Notes: generated by a model from the sequence alone, not told the origin. Shown: positions 8,509-17,665, numbered from the stretch's first letter. The stretch: 64,000 bases of DNA from Bradyrhizobium lablabi (GCF_018129385.1 NZ_JAFCLN010000009.1:62001-126000), one strand, 5' to 3'. Program-made: numbers and translations.

Positions 8509-10328
8509 TGCTCGAGCTTCTTGTCGCCGATGCCGGCGATGCCACGGAGTTCACCCAGCGTTGCCGGCCGCGTGGCGGCGATGCCGTCGATGGTGGAATC
8601 GTGCAGCACCACATAGGCCGGCACGCCGCGCGCACGCGCGATCTCCGAACGCCAGGCCTTTAGCGCCGCATGCAACGCCGGATCGGCGGCCGCGCCATTC
8701 GCAGGCGTGGGCGCAAGCTCGCCGCGTCGCGACTTGGCCCGGATGGCGCGGTTGCGGGTGCTGGGCGCCGCCTCCCGCAGCCAGATCTCGGTCTCGCCCT
8801 TCAGCACGCCGCGCGAAGTCTCCGTCAGCTTCAGCGCGCCATACGCCTCGCCGTCGGCGCGCAGATGGCCCATCGCGACGAGCTGGCGCAGCGCCGCGCG
8901 CCACTGCTTCTCGTTGAGCTCGCGGCCGATGCCGAACACCGAGAGCTTGTCATGGCCGAATTGCGTGACCTTTTCGGTCATGCGGCCGACCAGCACGTCG
9001 ATCAGATGCATCGCGCCAAACCGCTGGCCGGTGCGATAGGCGCAGGACAAGAGCTTTTGCGCGATGACCTTGCCGTCGCGCATCTTTGGCGGGGTGAGGC
9101 AATTGTCGCAATTGCCGCAGCTTTCCGCTTCCACCGCTTCGCCGAAATAGCCGAGCAGGCGGCGGCGCCGGCAATGCGCGGTTTCGGCAAGCCCGACCAG
9201 CGCGTCCAGCTTGCCGATCGAGACGCGCTTGAACGCGTCGGAACCGCTGGACTCGTCGATCATTCGCCGCTGCTGCACGATGTCGGACAGGCCGTAGGCC
9301 ATCCAGGCGCTGGACGGTTTTCCGTCGCGCCCGGCCCGGCCAGTCTCCTGGTAATAGGCTTCGATGCTCTTGGGCAGGTCGAGATGCGCGACGAAGCGCA
9401 CGTCGGGCTTGTCGATGCCCATGCCGAACGCGATGGTGGCGACGATGACGATGCCGTCCTCGTTGATGAAACGGTCCTGGTGGCGCGCACGCAACGAAGC
9501 ATCCAGCCCGGCATGATAGGGCAGCGCTGGAATGCCGGCTTCCGACAGCGCCGATGCGACGTCCTCGACCTTGGCGCGCGACAGGCAATAGACGATGCCG
9601 GCCTCGCCCGCGTGACGCTCGGCGATGAAGGTCTTGAGCTGGTTGAGCGAGTTCTGCTTGTCGACGATCTCGTAACGGATGTTCGGGCGATCGAAGCTCG
9701 CGACAAAGCACGGCGCATCGGTGAGCGACAGCCGTTCGGCGATCTCCTTGCGCGTCAATTCGTCGGCGGTTGCGGTCAGCGCGATCCGCGGCACCTCGGG
9801 AAATTTTTCCGACAGCACCGATAGCCCGATATATTCGGGCCGGAAGTCATGTCCCCATTGCGAGACGCAATGCGCCTCGTCGACCGCAAACAGCGCGATG
9901 TCTGCCTGGCCGATCAAGTTGAGGCAGCGCGGCGTCAACAGCCGCTCCGGGGCGACGTAGAGCAGGTCGAGATCGCCGGCGAGCAGCCGTCGCTCGACTT
10001 CGGAAGCTTCCTCGAACGACAGCGTCGAATTCAACACCGCTGCATTGACGCCGGCCTCGATCAGGCCTGCGACCTGGTCGCGCATCAGCGCGATCAGCGG
10101 CGATACCACGATGCCGCAGCCCTTCCGCAGCAGCGAGGGCAACTGATAGCACAGCGACTTGCCGCCGCCGGTCGGCATCAAGACCAGGCAATTGCCGCCA
10201 TCGGCGACATGCCGCACGATTTTTTCCTGCTCGCCGCGGAAGGCGGTGAGGCCGAAGACGGAGTTGAGTACGGAAAGGGCGGTGGCAGGGCTTTCGGATC
10301 CGCGATCCGGGATCGGTGATGCATACAT
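8460..10328 (-). CDS. recQ: ATP-dependent DNA helicase RecQ
   Basis: A 622-residue helicase with the full bacterial RecQ layout. Walker A is MPTGGGKSLCYQL (about 51-63); motif II is VDEAHCVSQWGHDFRPEY, including the RecQ-specific aromatic loop. Motif VI lies in YYQETGRAGRDG. The zinc-binding cysteines are in CRRRRLLGYF...CGNCDNC, and a C-terminal HRDC domain includes ELRGIAGIGDKKLEHYGEEL. It unwinds DNA 3'-5' in RecF-pathway repair and stalled-fork processing. It stands alone, convergent with the molybdoenzyme and divergent from the protease operon at 10628. The start is the ATG at 10328. The length is normal and all motifs are intact. Confidence 0.95.
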   Translation of the reverse strand: MYASPIPDRGSESPATALSVLNSVFGLTAFRGEQEKIVRHVADGGNCLVLMPTGGGKSLCYQLPSLLRKGCGIVVSPLIALMRDQVAGLIEAGVNAAVLNSTLSFEEASEVERRLLAGDLDLLYVAPERLLTPRCLNLIGQADIALFAVDEAHCVSQWGHDFRPEYIGLSVLSEKFPEVPRIALTATADELTRKEIAERLSLTDAPCFVASFDRPNIRYEIVDKQNSLNQLKTFIAERHAGEAGIVYCLSRAKVEDVASALSEAGIPALPYHAGLDASLRARHQDRFINEDGIVIVATIAFGMGIDKPDVRFVAHLDLPKSIEAYYQETGRAGRDGKPSSAWMAYGLSDIVQQRRMIDESSGSDAFKRVSIGKLDALVGLAETAHCRRRRLLGYFGEAVEAESCGNCDNCLTPPKMRDGKVIAQKLLSCAYRTGQRFGAMHLIDVLVGRMTEKVTQFGHDKLSVFGIGRELNEKQWRAALRQLVAMGHLRADGEAYGALKLTETSRGVLKGETEIWLREAAPSTRNRAIRAKSRRGELAPTPANGAAADPALHAALKAWRSEIARARGVPAYVVLHDSTIDGIAATRPATLGELRGIAGIGDKKLEHYGEELLALVRAGAAP

Positions 10329-10627
10329 GGAGGCGTGGTCGTCGAACAGGGGCTGATTAAGCGATGATGGCAGGCTTGGTTGCCATTTAGAAGGGCGGAG
10401 ATCGTTCCGCGCAGGGAACGATTGTCATTCGGCCTCGAGGCCGCATCCCGTAAGGGCATGGTGGTGAGTTGACGACCCGAGCGTTGGCCCTTGGCGTTGC
10501 GGAGAGCGATGGAAAATAATGGCGTCTATTGCGGACCGCTGTTCCTTATGCAACTCTAGCGGGCATTAGGGGAGTAATGCCGCCATATTGCTTGGGTTCG
10601 GTCTGCGGCTACGCGCTGGGGAGCCAG
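10329..10627. other. 299-bp divergent intergenic region between recQ and the protease operon
   Basis: This region must carry promoters for recQ (leftward) and the protease-MBL-DUF2235 operon (rightward). It holds one clear inverted repeat: ATCGTTCC at 10401-10408 and GGAACGAT at 10415-10422, six bases apart. The spacing does not fit the alphaproteobacterial LexA direct repeat GTTC-N7-GTTC. No coding region was recognised, although an in-frame extension of the protease reaches back to 10529. Confidence 0.5.
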
Positions 10628-12934
10628 ATGGCGAAGAAATCCACGCCACAAAAGGGCCGGAAGAGGGCATCGGCTGACGCTGCATCCTCAGAGCCGCCCG
10701 TGTCTGTGGAAGATTCATCTGCTGCCTCTCAGGAGCCGTCAGGCACATCTCCGCCCCCGCCAGAACCACCGTCACCTCCGCCGGGGCCGCCACCTCCGTC
10801 GGACCCGCCGCCCCCATCAGGGCCACTGCCTCCGCCACCGCCACCTCCGCCGCTGACTCCGCCAAAGCCACCATCTCCGCCGCCGACCGGTATTGATGAA
10901 AAGGGCAGGCTGGATGAGGCGACCCTCCGGCGTTTCGTCTTTCAAACATTTGGACGCGCCCGCAGGACGCAGGACAGCCCGGTGATGCCGGATGTCTGGC
11001 TTCGCTACATCCGCATCGCGGAAAGAATGGCTTGGGCGCGCATCGATCCGGAGCACCCCACGCCGACCGAGCCGCCGCTCGACCTCCTCGTGACCCCGTG
11101 GTCGGGGGTCAGGCCGGGTCAAATAGCCGAATGGCTGCGCGGGCGGCTGAATGAAAATATCCGGCAATTCGGGAGAGGCGTCTGGCCGGCCTTTGCGCGA
11201 ATCGCGAGCAGCGACAGCCGCGTCGTCGTCTGCGCAAATTTCGACATGCTGGTCTGCTACCTGGTGCCGATGTCCAGCTGGTGGTGGTCGTCGTTGGGCA
11301 TACCGGGGCAGCAAGACAGCGACAGCGACTTCCGTAGCTTCGATGCGGCCTACCAGGCAATCGTCAATGATCCTGGTGCACCGAAAAACGAGCTGTCCCG
11401 ATATCTGGCATTGGTCGGATTTATCGAGTTTCTCCGCGCGGCCGACACCAAGGAAGAGTTATGGAGGCTGGCGGGGCTTGCGTACCGGCTGGGGCCGGCC
11501 CCCGAGGATAACGACGCCGAGCAAGATCAGCCGCCAGTCTCGCAGGACGATCTGCATGCGTTGTACAAGCTCGCGTGGAACTTAATGCACAACACGAGAG
11601 GCATCGACCCCAAGGAAGACAAGGGCGTGTACCTGATCAGCCTGAACAGACCGGCAACGCAGACGCTGTTCGAATCGCGCAACACGGTGAAGGCCGATGC
11701 GGCACAGCGCGTGTTCAACATCAACACGACAGGCATCACGTTCGCCGTGATCGACGGCGGCATCGATGCCACTCACCCGGCCTTCCTGAACCTGGCGCAC
11801 AAGAGATTGGACGACGCCACGAGGGAGCGCTTCAAGGCCGGCACGTATCCTGAGCGGCCGGATTGCCTGAAGTTTTCCAGGGTCGTGAAGACATATGACT
11901 TCACGATGGTGCGCGACATCGTCGCTCATGCCGGAAGTCCCGAGGGGGTCGAACCGTCGAAAAAAGCCGCGGTCAATCGCGTGCTTGCCGAGAAGACAAA
12001 CAAGGATCGGCTGCTGCATCTGAAAATGCGGAGCGAGAACACCCGGGATATCGAGTGGGAAATCGTCAGCCCGCTGATCGAGGTGCCGCATGACGGGAAT
12101 ACGATTATCGTCGACGCACCGGAAGCTGAAGACGGCTATCGTGTCCCCGGCACCGATCACGGCACCCACGTAGCCGGCATCCTTGCGGCGAACCTTCCCA
12201 AGGATCGCGATACCGGCAGGGAACTGACCGGCATGTGCCCGCATCTGACGCTGTACGATCTGCGGGTGTTCGACTCCGAGGGCCGCGGCGACGAGTTCGC
12301 GATCCTGTGTGCGATCGAGTTCGTCGGATGGCTGAATCGGGACCGGGCGAATCCCGTGGTGCACGGCGTCAACCTGTCGCTGGCGCTGGCGCATGACGTC
12401 GATAGCTTTGCCTGCGGTCAGACGCCGATTTGCGAAGCTTGCAACCATCTGGTCGGCGCCGGCACCGTGGTCGTCGCGGCGGCCGGCAATACCGGATTCG
12501 AAGGCCAGGGCCCGCAAAAGCAGAGCCTCGGCAACGGTTATCGGGCGATCACCATCACCGATCCGGGCAATGCCGACAACGTCATCACCGTCGGCTCCAC
12601 GCATCGCCGGGATCCTCACCTCTACGGCGTGAGCTATTTCTCGGCCCGGGGGCCGACCGGCGACGGCCGGCGAAAGCCGGATCTGCTGGCCCCCGGCGAA
12701 AAGATCACGTCGACGATTCGCAATGGCCGGAGCCAGCGCATGGACGGAACGTCGATGGCTGCGCCGCATGTCGCTGGTGCGACCGCCATGCTGATGGCGC
12801 GTTATCCGGAACTGATTGGCAGGCCATTGCGCATCAAGGAAATCCTGTTGCAGACCACGACCGACCTCAAGCGCGAGTCGAGCTTCCAGGGAACGGGCCT
12901 GCTCGACGTGCTGAGGGCGCTACAGTCGGTATAG
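10628..12934 (+). CDS. Subtilisin-like serine protease (S8) with proline-rich N-terminus
   Basis: A 768-residue protein from the ATG at 10628, chosen because GGGGAG sits four bases upstream; the frame is open from 10529. Residues 41-86 are almost all proline and serine. Residues about 90-350 form a region I do not recognise. A subtilisin domain follows with an intact triad: D376 (FAVIDGGIDATHP), H514 (GTDHGTHVAG) and S709 (DGTSMAAPH), with oxyanion N621 (AAAGNTGF). The Asp-His gap is 138 residues against roughly 30 in subtilisin, so a large insertion lies inside the catalytic domain. There is no signal peptide, so the protein is probably intracellular. It is first in an operon with an MBL-fold protein (13 bp later) and a DUF2235 hydrolase. 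A regulated-protease role is inference. Confidence 0.88.
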   Translation: MAKKSTPQKGRKRASADAASSEPPVSVEDSSAASQEPSGTSPPPPEPPSPPPGPPPPSDPPPPSGPLPPPPPPPPLTPPKPPSPPPTGIDEKGRLDEATLRRFVFQTFGRARRTQDSPVMPDVWLRYIRIAERMAWARIDPEHPTPTEPPLDLLVTPWSGVRPGQIAEWLRGRLNENIRQFGRGVWPAFARIASSDSRVVVCANFDMLVCYLVPMSSWWWSSLGIPGQQDSDSDFRSFDAAYQAIVNDPGAPKNELSRYLALVGFIEFLRAADTKEELWRLAGLAYRLGPAPEDNDAEQDQPPVSQDDLHALYKLAWNLMHNTRGIDPKEDKGVYLISLNRPATQTLFESRNTVKADAAQRVFNINTTGITFAVIDGGIDATHPAFLNLAHKRLDDATRERFKAGTYPERPDCLKFSRVVKTYDFTMVRDIVAHAGSPEGVEPSKKAAVNRVLAEKTNKDRLLHLKMRSENTRDIEWEIVSPLIEVPHDGNTIIVDAPEAEDGYRVPGTDHGTHVAGILAANLPKDRDTGRELTGMCPHLTLYDLRVFDSEGRGDEFAILCAIEFVGWLNRDRANPVVHGVNLSLALAHDVDSFACGQTPICEACNHLVGAGTVVVAAAGNTGFEGQGPQKQSLGNGYRAITITDPGNADNVITVGSTHRRDPHLYGVSYFSARGPTGDGRRKPDLLAPGEKITSTIRNGRSQRMDGTSMAAPHVAGATAMLMARYPELIGRPLRIKEILLQTTTDLKRESSFQGTGLLDVLRALQSV

Positions 12935-12947
12935 GAGGAGTTGACCC

Positions 12948-14171
12948 ATGGTGGCTCTCGAGGCGCTGAATGCCCTCTACGGCGATTGCCTCCTGCTGCG
13001 CTATCCCGGGCCTGACGGCAAGGAACGATTCTGGATCATCGATGGCGGGCCGCGTGCGGGCGATTCCGGCGGACAGCAAATCTCGGTCTGGCTGGATGTG
13101 TTGTTGCCGAGGATCGAGGACATCAAAGACGAAATCAACGCCGATCCGAACAAGCCGTTGCCGGTAGCGCTTGGAATGGTCAGCCATATCGACGACGACC
13201 ACATCTTCGGCATCATGAACCTGATGCAAAAGCTGGTTGGGGCAACAGCGGCCGACCCCGCGGCGGTCAAGTTTGACCGCTTCTGGTTCAACTCCTTCGA
13301 AGGGCTCGTCGGGCCGAAGCCGGCCGGCATGCCGGCGGATGCGCAAACGGCCTCGCTGCAATCGCTGGTCAGCGTACAGAACTTGCCCGGCGTCGCCGAT
13401 GAGCACGCGCGGATGATCATGGAGAGCGTGGGCCAGGGCATCACGCTGGCGAGCAGTCTTACCACATTGGGCCTGCAAGGTAACGCGCCGGTCCGCGGCC
13501 TGGTTGTCGCCAAGCAGGGCCAACAGCCGTTCAATATCGAGGGCGCAAAGGTCACCGTGATCGGCCCGTTGCAGAAGCGGCTCGATAAGCTGCGCAAGGA
13601 GTGGGAGAAGGCGCTGCAAAAGCCCACCAAGGAGGCGCGCCAGGCCGCCTTGCAGGAGCTATTCCTGCCGCAGAAGTTGATGGACAGTTCCGTTGCGAAC
13701 CTTTCTTCGATCGTTGTTCTCGTCGAGGTCGGCGGCAAGAAGCTGCTTCTTACCGGCGATGCCAATGGCAACGACATCGTGACGGCCTGGGGCGAACTTG
13801 ATCTCGGGCCGGCTCCGGTGCTCGATGTGCTGAAAATGCCGCATCACGGCAGTATCCGGAATTGCTCGGAAAAATTCCTGCGAACCTTCGAAGCCAAGCA
13901 CTACGTTTTCTCGGCGAACGGCAAGTTCGACAATCCCGACGCGCCGACGCTGGAAGCTTTGATAAAGATGCACGGCAATCGCGACATCACCATGCATTTC
14001 ACCAACGAGGACGTGACCTGGAAGGCCCCCGGCTATACACTCGAAAAGGACGGCGCCAGGGTGAAGAACCTCAAGGAGATGCTGGAGGCGCTGCGCACCG
14101 CCTATCCCGGGCCGTGGAAGGCAAACGCGCGCAAGGCAGCCGAAAAGTCAGTCGTCGTGGAATTGTCCTAG
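12948..14171 (+). CDS. ComEC/Rec2-like metallo-beta-lactamase-fold protein
   Basis: A 407-residue protein, preceded by GGAGGAG. It starts ALNALYGDCLLLRY, the opening strand pattern of ComEC-type MBL domains, then WIIDGGP. The metal motif is HIDDDH (H80-x-D82-x-D84-H85), so aspartate replaces the second histidine of the classical HxHxDH. The later motifs LLLTGDANGND and MPHHGS are present. There are no membrane segments, so this is the soluble MBL module without a DNA channel. Members act on phosphoester or nucleic-acid substrates in known cases, but the target here is unknown. It lies between the S8 protease and the DUF2235 gene. MBL-protease pairings occur in some predicted bacterial conflict systems, which makes the context notable. 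Confidence 0.85.
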   Translation: MVALEALNALYGDCLLLRYPGPDGKERFWIIDGGPRAGDSGGQQISVWLDVLLPRIEDIKDEINADPNKPLPVALGMVSHIDDDHIFGIMNLMQKLVGATAADPAAVKFDRFWFNSFEGLVGPKPAGMPADAQTASLQSLVSVQNLPGVADEHARMIMESVGQGITLASSLTTLGLQGNAPVRGLVVAKQGQQPFNIEGAKVTVIGPLQKRLDKLRKEWEKALQKPTKEARQAALQELFLPQKLMDSSVANLSSIVVLVEVGGKKLLLTGDANGNDIVTAWGELDLGPAPVLDVLKMPHHGSIRNCSEKFLRTFEAKHYVFSANGKFDNPDAPTLEALIKMHGNRDITMHFTNEDVTWKAPGYTLEKDGARVKNLKEMLEALRTAYPGPWKANARKAAEKSVVVELS

Positions 14172-14202
14172 ACATTTTATTGCGCTGCAATCGGGGGAAT
14201 GC

Positions 14203-15300
14203 ATGAGCAAGAACATCATCGTCTGCTGTGACGGTACTGCAAATGAGTTCAAACAGAACAACACCAACGTGGTGAAGCTGTTCTACACTCTCGCGCACGA
14301 TACGCAGAAGACCTACTACCACCCGGGCGTTGGCACGATGGAGGCCGTCGGCGCCGTCACCACGGCGGGACGCAAGGTGACCAAGCTGCTTGGCCTGGCA
14401 ATCGGATACGGACTCGAGACAGATATTCGCGATGCCTACGTCTTCCTGATGAACCAGTTCCAGCCGGGCGATCGTGTGTTTCTCTTCGGCTTCAGCCGCG
14501 GTGCATACACCGTCCGCGCCCTCACCGGCCTGCTTCACATGTACGGCCTGATCCGGCCCGGCAACGAGCCGTTGGTGCCGTATGCGATCCGGATGATGAT
14601 GGCGATCACCAAGCTGAGGGAGCGCAAGAGCGACGAGGACGAGATCAAGCGCTATTTCGATCTCGCCGGCGAATTCAAGCAGCACTTCTGCATCGAAACA
14701 TGCAACCCGCATTTCGCCGGTGTGTGGGATACCGTGAGTTCGGTTGGCTGGATCGAGAATCCGGTCCGGCTGCCTTACTCGGCCAACAATCCGGATATCG
14801 CCATCGGCCGTCACGCCGTGGCCATCGACGAGCGGCGTGCATTTTTCCGTACAAATCTTTGGCACCCGACGCCTACCGGCGGACCGAAGGACATCAAGCA
14901 AGTCTGGTTCCCCGGCGTGCACTGCGACGTTGGCGGCGGCTACCCCGAAGCGGAGAGCGGGCTTTCCAAACTCGCGCTCGACTGGATGCTCCGGGAAGCA
15001 ATCGCCGCCGGCTTGCTCGTGAATCAAGCGAGAGTCGATCTGGTGCTGGGCCGGTCCGGCGGCGGTTACGTTCCGCCCAATCCGACGGCCGCAATGCACG
15101 AGTCGCTGACGCCGGCCTGGTGGGCCGCCGAATACATTCCCAAGCGGCATTATGACTACAGCACGAAGCAGGAAGGCAAGCGCATGAACCAGTTCCGGCG
15201 GCGCACGATACCGTCCGGCTCCCTCGTGCATCATTCTGCTTTCGAGCGGGGACCCGATTATATCAAACTGCTGCCGCCGGACGCAGTGATCGAACATTGA
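14203..15300 (+). CDS. DUF2235 alpha/beta hydrolase (Tle1-like predicted phospholipase)
   Basis: A 365-residue alpha/beta hydrolase of the DUF2235 family. It opens KNIIVCCDGTANEF, the family signature. The nucleophile elbow is GFSRGAYTVRAL (GxSxG type), the probable catalytic aspartate is in GVWDTVSSVG, and the histidine is in FPGVHCDVGGGY, so the triad looks complete. Some DUF2235 proteins are type VI secretion phospholipase effectors (Tle1), but no T6SS, VgrG or immunity gene is seen here. It starts 31 bp after the MBL gene and ends the operon. A membrane-lipid target is an inference from the family. It is convergent with the VWA gene, whose stop lies 28 bp away. Confidence 0.85.
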   Translation: MSKNIIVCCDGTANEFKQNNTNVVKLFYTLAHDTQKTYYHPGVGTMEAVGAVTTAGRKVTKLLGLAIGYGLETDIRDAYVFLMNQFQPGDRVFLFGFSRGAYTVRALTGLLHMYGLIRPGNEPLVPYAIRMMMAITKLRERKSDEDEIKRYFDLAGEFKQHFCIETCNPHFAGVWDTVSSVGWIENPVRLPYSANNPDIAIGRHAVAIDERRAFFRTNLWHPTPTGGPKDIKQVWFPGVHCDVGGGYPEAESGLSKLALDWMLREAIAAGLLVNQARVDLVLGRSGGGYVPPNPTAAMHESLTPAWWAAEYIPKRHYDYSTKQEGKRMNQFRRRTIPSGSLVHHSAFERGPDYIKLLPPDAVIEH

Positions 15301-15328
15301 TCCTTCGCTATCGGAGCTTCATCGCCCG

Positions 15329-16711
15329 CTACTGATACGTCGCGACGATATCCGACACCGCGCGCTCGAGCTGCTTTGCGGTGGCGCATTGGCGCACGAC
15401 GGAGCAGAAGGTCGCATAGCGCGGCATCTCGGAATCGCCAAAGCCCCAGGCCATGCGCCCCTCGGGATTGAGCCACACCAGCCGTTTTGAGCGCTCGCTG
15501 ATCCGCCGCAAAATATCGGCGCGCGGATCGAGATTGTTGCTGCGGGCATCGCCGAGCACGATCACCGTGGTCTGTGGCGTGATCGCGTTCATCCATTCGT
15601 CCTCGAAATCGGCGAGCGAAGAGCCGTAATCGGAAGAGCCGAAGCCGACCTTCGACATGATCTCGGCCATCGCCGCTTCCGGCGATTTCTTCTCGAGGAT
15701 GTCGCTGACTTCGATCAGGTGGCCGGAGAAGGCAAAGGAGCGGACGTCGTCGACCACTTCGTGCAGGCTGTGGATCAGCAGCAGGAAAAAGTCGGATACC
15801 CGCGCGACCGAGCCGGATACGTCGCACAGCGCCACGATCTTTGGCCGGTCGCGATGTTTTCGTTTCCATGCGGTGAGGAAGGGCACGCCGCCCCAGGCCG
15901 CATTGCGCCGGAGCGTCCGGCGGACGTCGAGATGGCCGCGGCGCTGGCGCTTGCGCGGCTTGGAGTAGCGCTCGCGCAGGCGGCGCGCGATCTGGCGGAT
16001 CAGCGCGCGCATCTGCTCGACCTGCCGCGGCTCGATCCGCGCCAGCGGGGCGTTGCGCAGGATTTCGTTGCGCAAATTCTCGGCTTCCTCGCGGCCGTAG
16101 AGAAGCAGCGCCTGCGAGACGGTTTCGCGCACCGCATCGCGCAGGCCGTCGGTGGCGGCCGCCAGCCGCTCGGCCAGCCCGGGATTTGACGCGGTCAGAT
16201 TGTCGAGGTCGTCGCGCAGCCGCTGAATCCCCATCTGGTCGAGGATGCGGGTGGAAAAGATGCCGCGCTGGGTGAAGTAGCGAATGTTCGACAGGGACGC
16301 CGCGTTGGCTGCGTTCGCGATCGCCGCTGCAATCGCATTGCGGTCCTGCGAGAGCAGCATCTGGGCCAACGCGCCGAGACCCTCGGTCGGCTGAGCGTCG
16401 GCGCCGCCTTCGGCCGGTTGACCGCCGCCCTGCGGCGCTTCGCCGGTCTCCTCATTCTCATCGGTGTTGTCGTTGTCCGGCGCGGACGGCGGCGGCTCGG
16501 GCTGGCTGAAGAACAGGTCAAAGCAGTCGCCGAGCGCGCGCTTCTCCTCCTGCGTCTTGGCGAGTGTCAGCAGGAAGGTGTCGCGCAGGATGGCGCGATC
16601 GTCGATGCCGACTTTCGAGACCGCCCGCATCGCATCGATGCTTTCGGCGGGCGAGAGCCGGACCCCGGCTCCCCGCGCCGCCCGAAAGAAGCGATGCAGG
16701 TTTTCTCTCAT
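15329..16711 (-). CDS. VWA domain-containing protein, CoxE-like
   Basis: A 460-residue cytoplasmic protein with an acidic, Pro/Gly-rich linker near residues 75-115 and a C-terminal von Willebrand A domain. The MIDAS metal site reads ALCDVSGSVARVS (DxSxS). The arginine-rich stretch RYSKPRKRQRRGH lies just before the VWA domain. CoxE-like proteins work with a MoxR-type AAA ATPase as a chaperone pair for metal-cofactor insertion or complex maturation. It begins 6 bp after the MoxR gene, so the two form an operon. No CO dehydrogenase genes are near, so the client is unknown. Confidence 0.85.
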   Translation of the reverse strand: MRENLHRFFRAARGAGVRLSPAESIDAMRAVSKVGIDDRAILRDTFLLTLAKTQEEKRALGDCFDLFFSQPEPPPSAPDNDNTDENEETGEAPQGGGQPAEGGADAQPTEGLGALAQMLLSQDRNAIAAAIANAANAASLSNIRYFTQRGIFSTRILDQMGIQRLRDDLDNLTASNPGLAERLAAATDGLRDAVRETVSQALLLYGREEAENLRNEILRNAPLARIEPRQVEQMRALIRQIARRLRERYSKPRKRQRRGHLDVRRTLRRNAAWGGVPFLTAWKRKHRDRPKIVALCDVSGSVARVSDFFLLLIHSLHEVVDDVRSFAFSGHLIEVSDILEKKSPEAAMAEIMSKVGFGSSDYGSSLADFEDEWMNAITPQTTVIVLGDARSNNLDPRADILRRISERSKRLVWLNPEGRMAWGFGDSEMPRYATFCSVVRQCATAKQLERAVSDIVATYQ

Positions 16712-16717
16712 CCCATG

Positions 16718-17665
16718 TCAACCGAAGACGTTTTGACGCGCAGCCTTGGCGATGAAGGTGCTGATTTGAGGCTGAGTTGTCTCGATATCGGCCTCGTATT
16801 TCAGGAGCACGTTGAGCGTATCCGTGACGATCTCATGGCCGAGTTCGGAAGCCTGGAGCAACACCAGCACGCGCGCCCAGTCGATGGTCTCGCTCACCGA
16901 CGGCAGTTTTTTCAGGTCCAGGGTGCGGACCTCATGGATGAAGCCGACCATCTGCTTGCGCAGCACCTGCGAGATGCCGGGCACGCGGCTCTCGACGATG
17001 CGCTCTTCCAGTCTCTGCTCGGGAAAGCCGATATGCAGATGCAGGCAGCGCCGCTTCAGCGCATCGCCAAGGTCGCGCTCGCTGTTGGAGGTCAGGATCA
17101 CCGTCGGCGGCGCCACCGCCGAGACGGTGCCAAGCTCGGGAATGGTGACCTGGAAATCGCTGAGGATTTCCAGCAGCAGCGATTCGAATTCCGCGTCCGA
17201 CTTGTCGATCTCGTCGATCAGCAGCACGCACCCCGCCGGCTGCTCCAGCGCCTGCAACAATGGCCGCGGCTCGACGAACTCCTTGGAGAAGAACACGTCG
17301 CCGAAATCGTGCAGTTGATCGAGCGCGGCATGCAGCGTCGCGGCTCCCCCCAGCACTTCGCCGAGCTTGTCCTTCAGGATCTGCGTGTAGAGCAATTGCT
17401 TGGCGTATTTCCACTCATACAGCGCCTTGGCTTCGTCCAGCCCTTCGTAGCACTGCAGACGGATCAGCTTCTGGCCGCGCCAGGCCGCGATCGCTTTTGC
17501 AAGTTCGGTCTTGCCGACGCCGGCAGGACCCTCGACCAGGATCGGCTTTTCGATTTGCTGGGCGAGATAGACCGCGGTCGCGATCTGCCGGCTCGCGATG
17601 TAGCCCTGCGCCGCAAGGCCGCTTTCGACTGCCTCGATCGAGGCCGCAGGCCGGTTCTCAGCCAC
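16718..17665 (-). CDS. MoxR family AAA ATPase, CoxD-like
   Basis: A 315-residue AAA+ ATPase. Walker A is VEGPAGVGKTELAKA, Walker B is CVLLIDEIDKSD, and sensor 1 lies in PPTVILTSNSERDL. These match the MoxR/CoxD group that acts with VWA proteins in complex assembly. The start is GTG (complement of 17663-17665) with CGGAG upstream. The downstream VWA gene is the expected partner. The pair is next to the protease-MBL-DUF2235 operon but on the opposite strand and convergent, so a functional link is only speculative. Confidence 0.88.
   Translation of the reverse strand: MAENRPAASIEAVESGLAAQGYIASRQIATAVYLAQQIEKPILVEGPAGVGKTELAKAIAAWRGQKLIRLQCYEGLDEAKALYEWKYAKQLLYTQILKDKLGEVLGGAATLHAALDQLHDFGDVFFSKEFVEPRPLLQALEQPAGCVLLIDEIDKSDAEFESLLLEILSDFQVTIPELGTVSAVAPPTVILTSNSERDLGDALKRRCLHLHIGFPEQRLEERIVESRVPGISQVLRKQMVGFIHEVRTLDLKKLPSVSETIDWARVLVLLQASELGHEIVTDTLNVLLKYEADIETTQPQISTFIAKAARQNVFG

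Noticed and set aside
10401..10422. Inverted repeat upstream of recQ considered as an SOS (LexA) box
   Set aside because: Alphaproteobacterial LexA sites are direct GTTC-N7-GTTC repeats; this is an inverted pair with different spacing.
14203..15300. DUF2235 protein considered as a T6SS effector (Tle1)
   Set aside because: No VgrG, Hcp, PAAR, adaptor or immunity gene is nearby, and it is co-transcribed with a protease and MBL protein instead.
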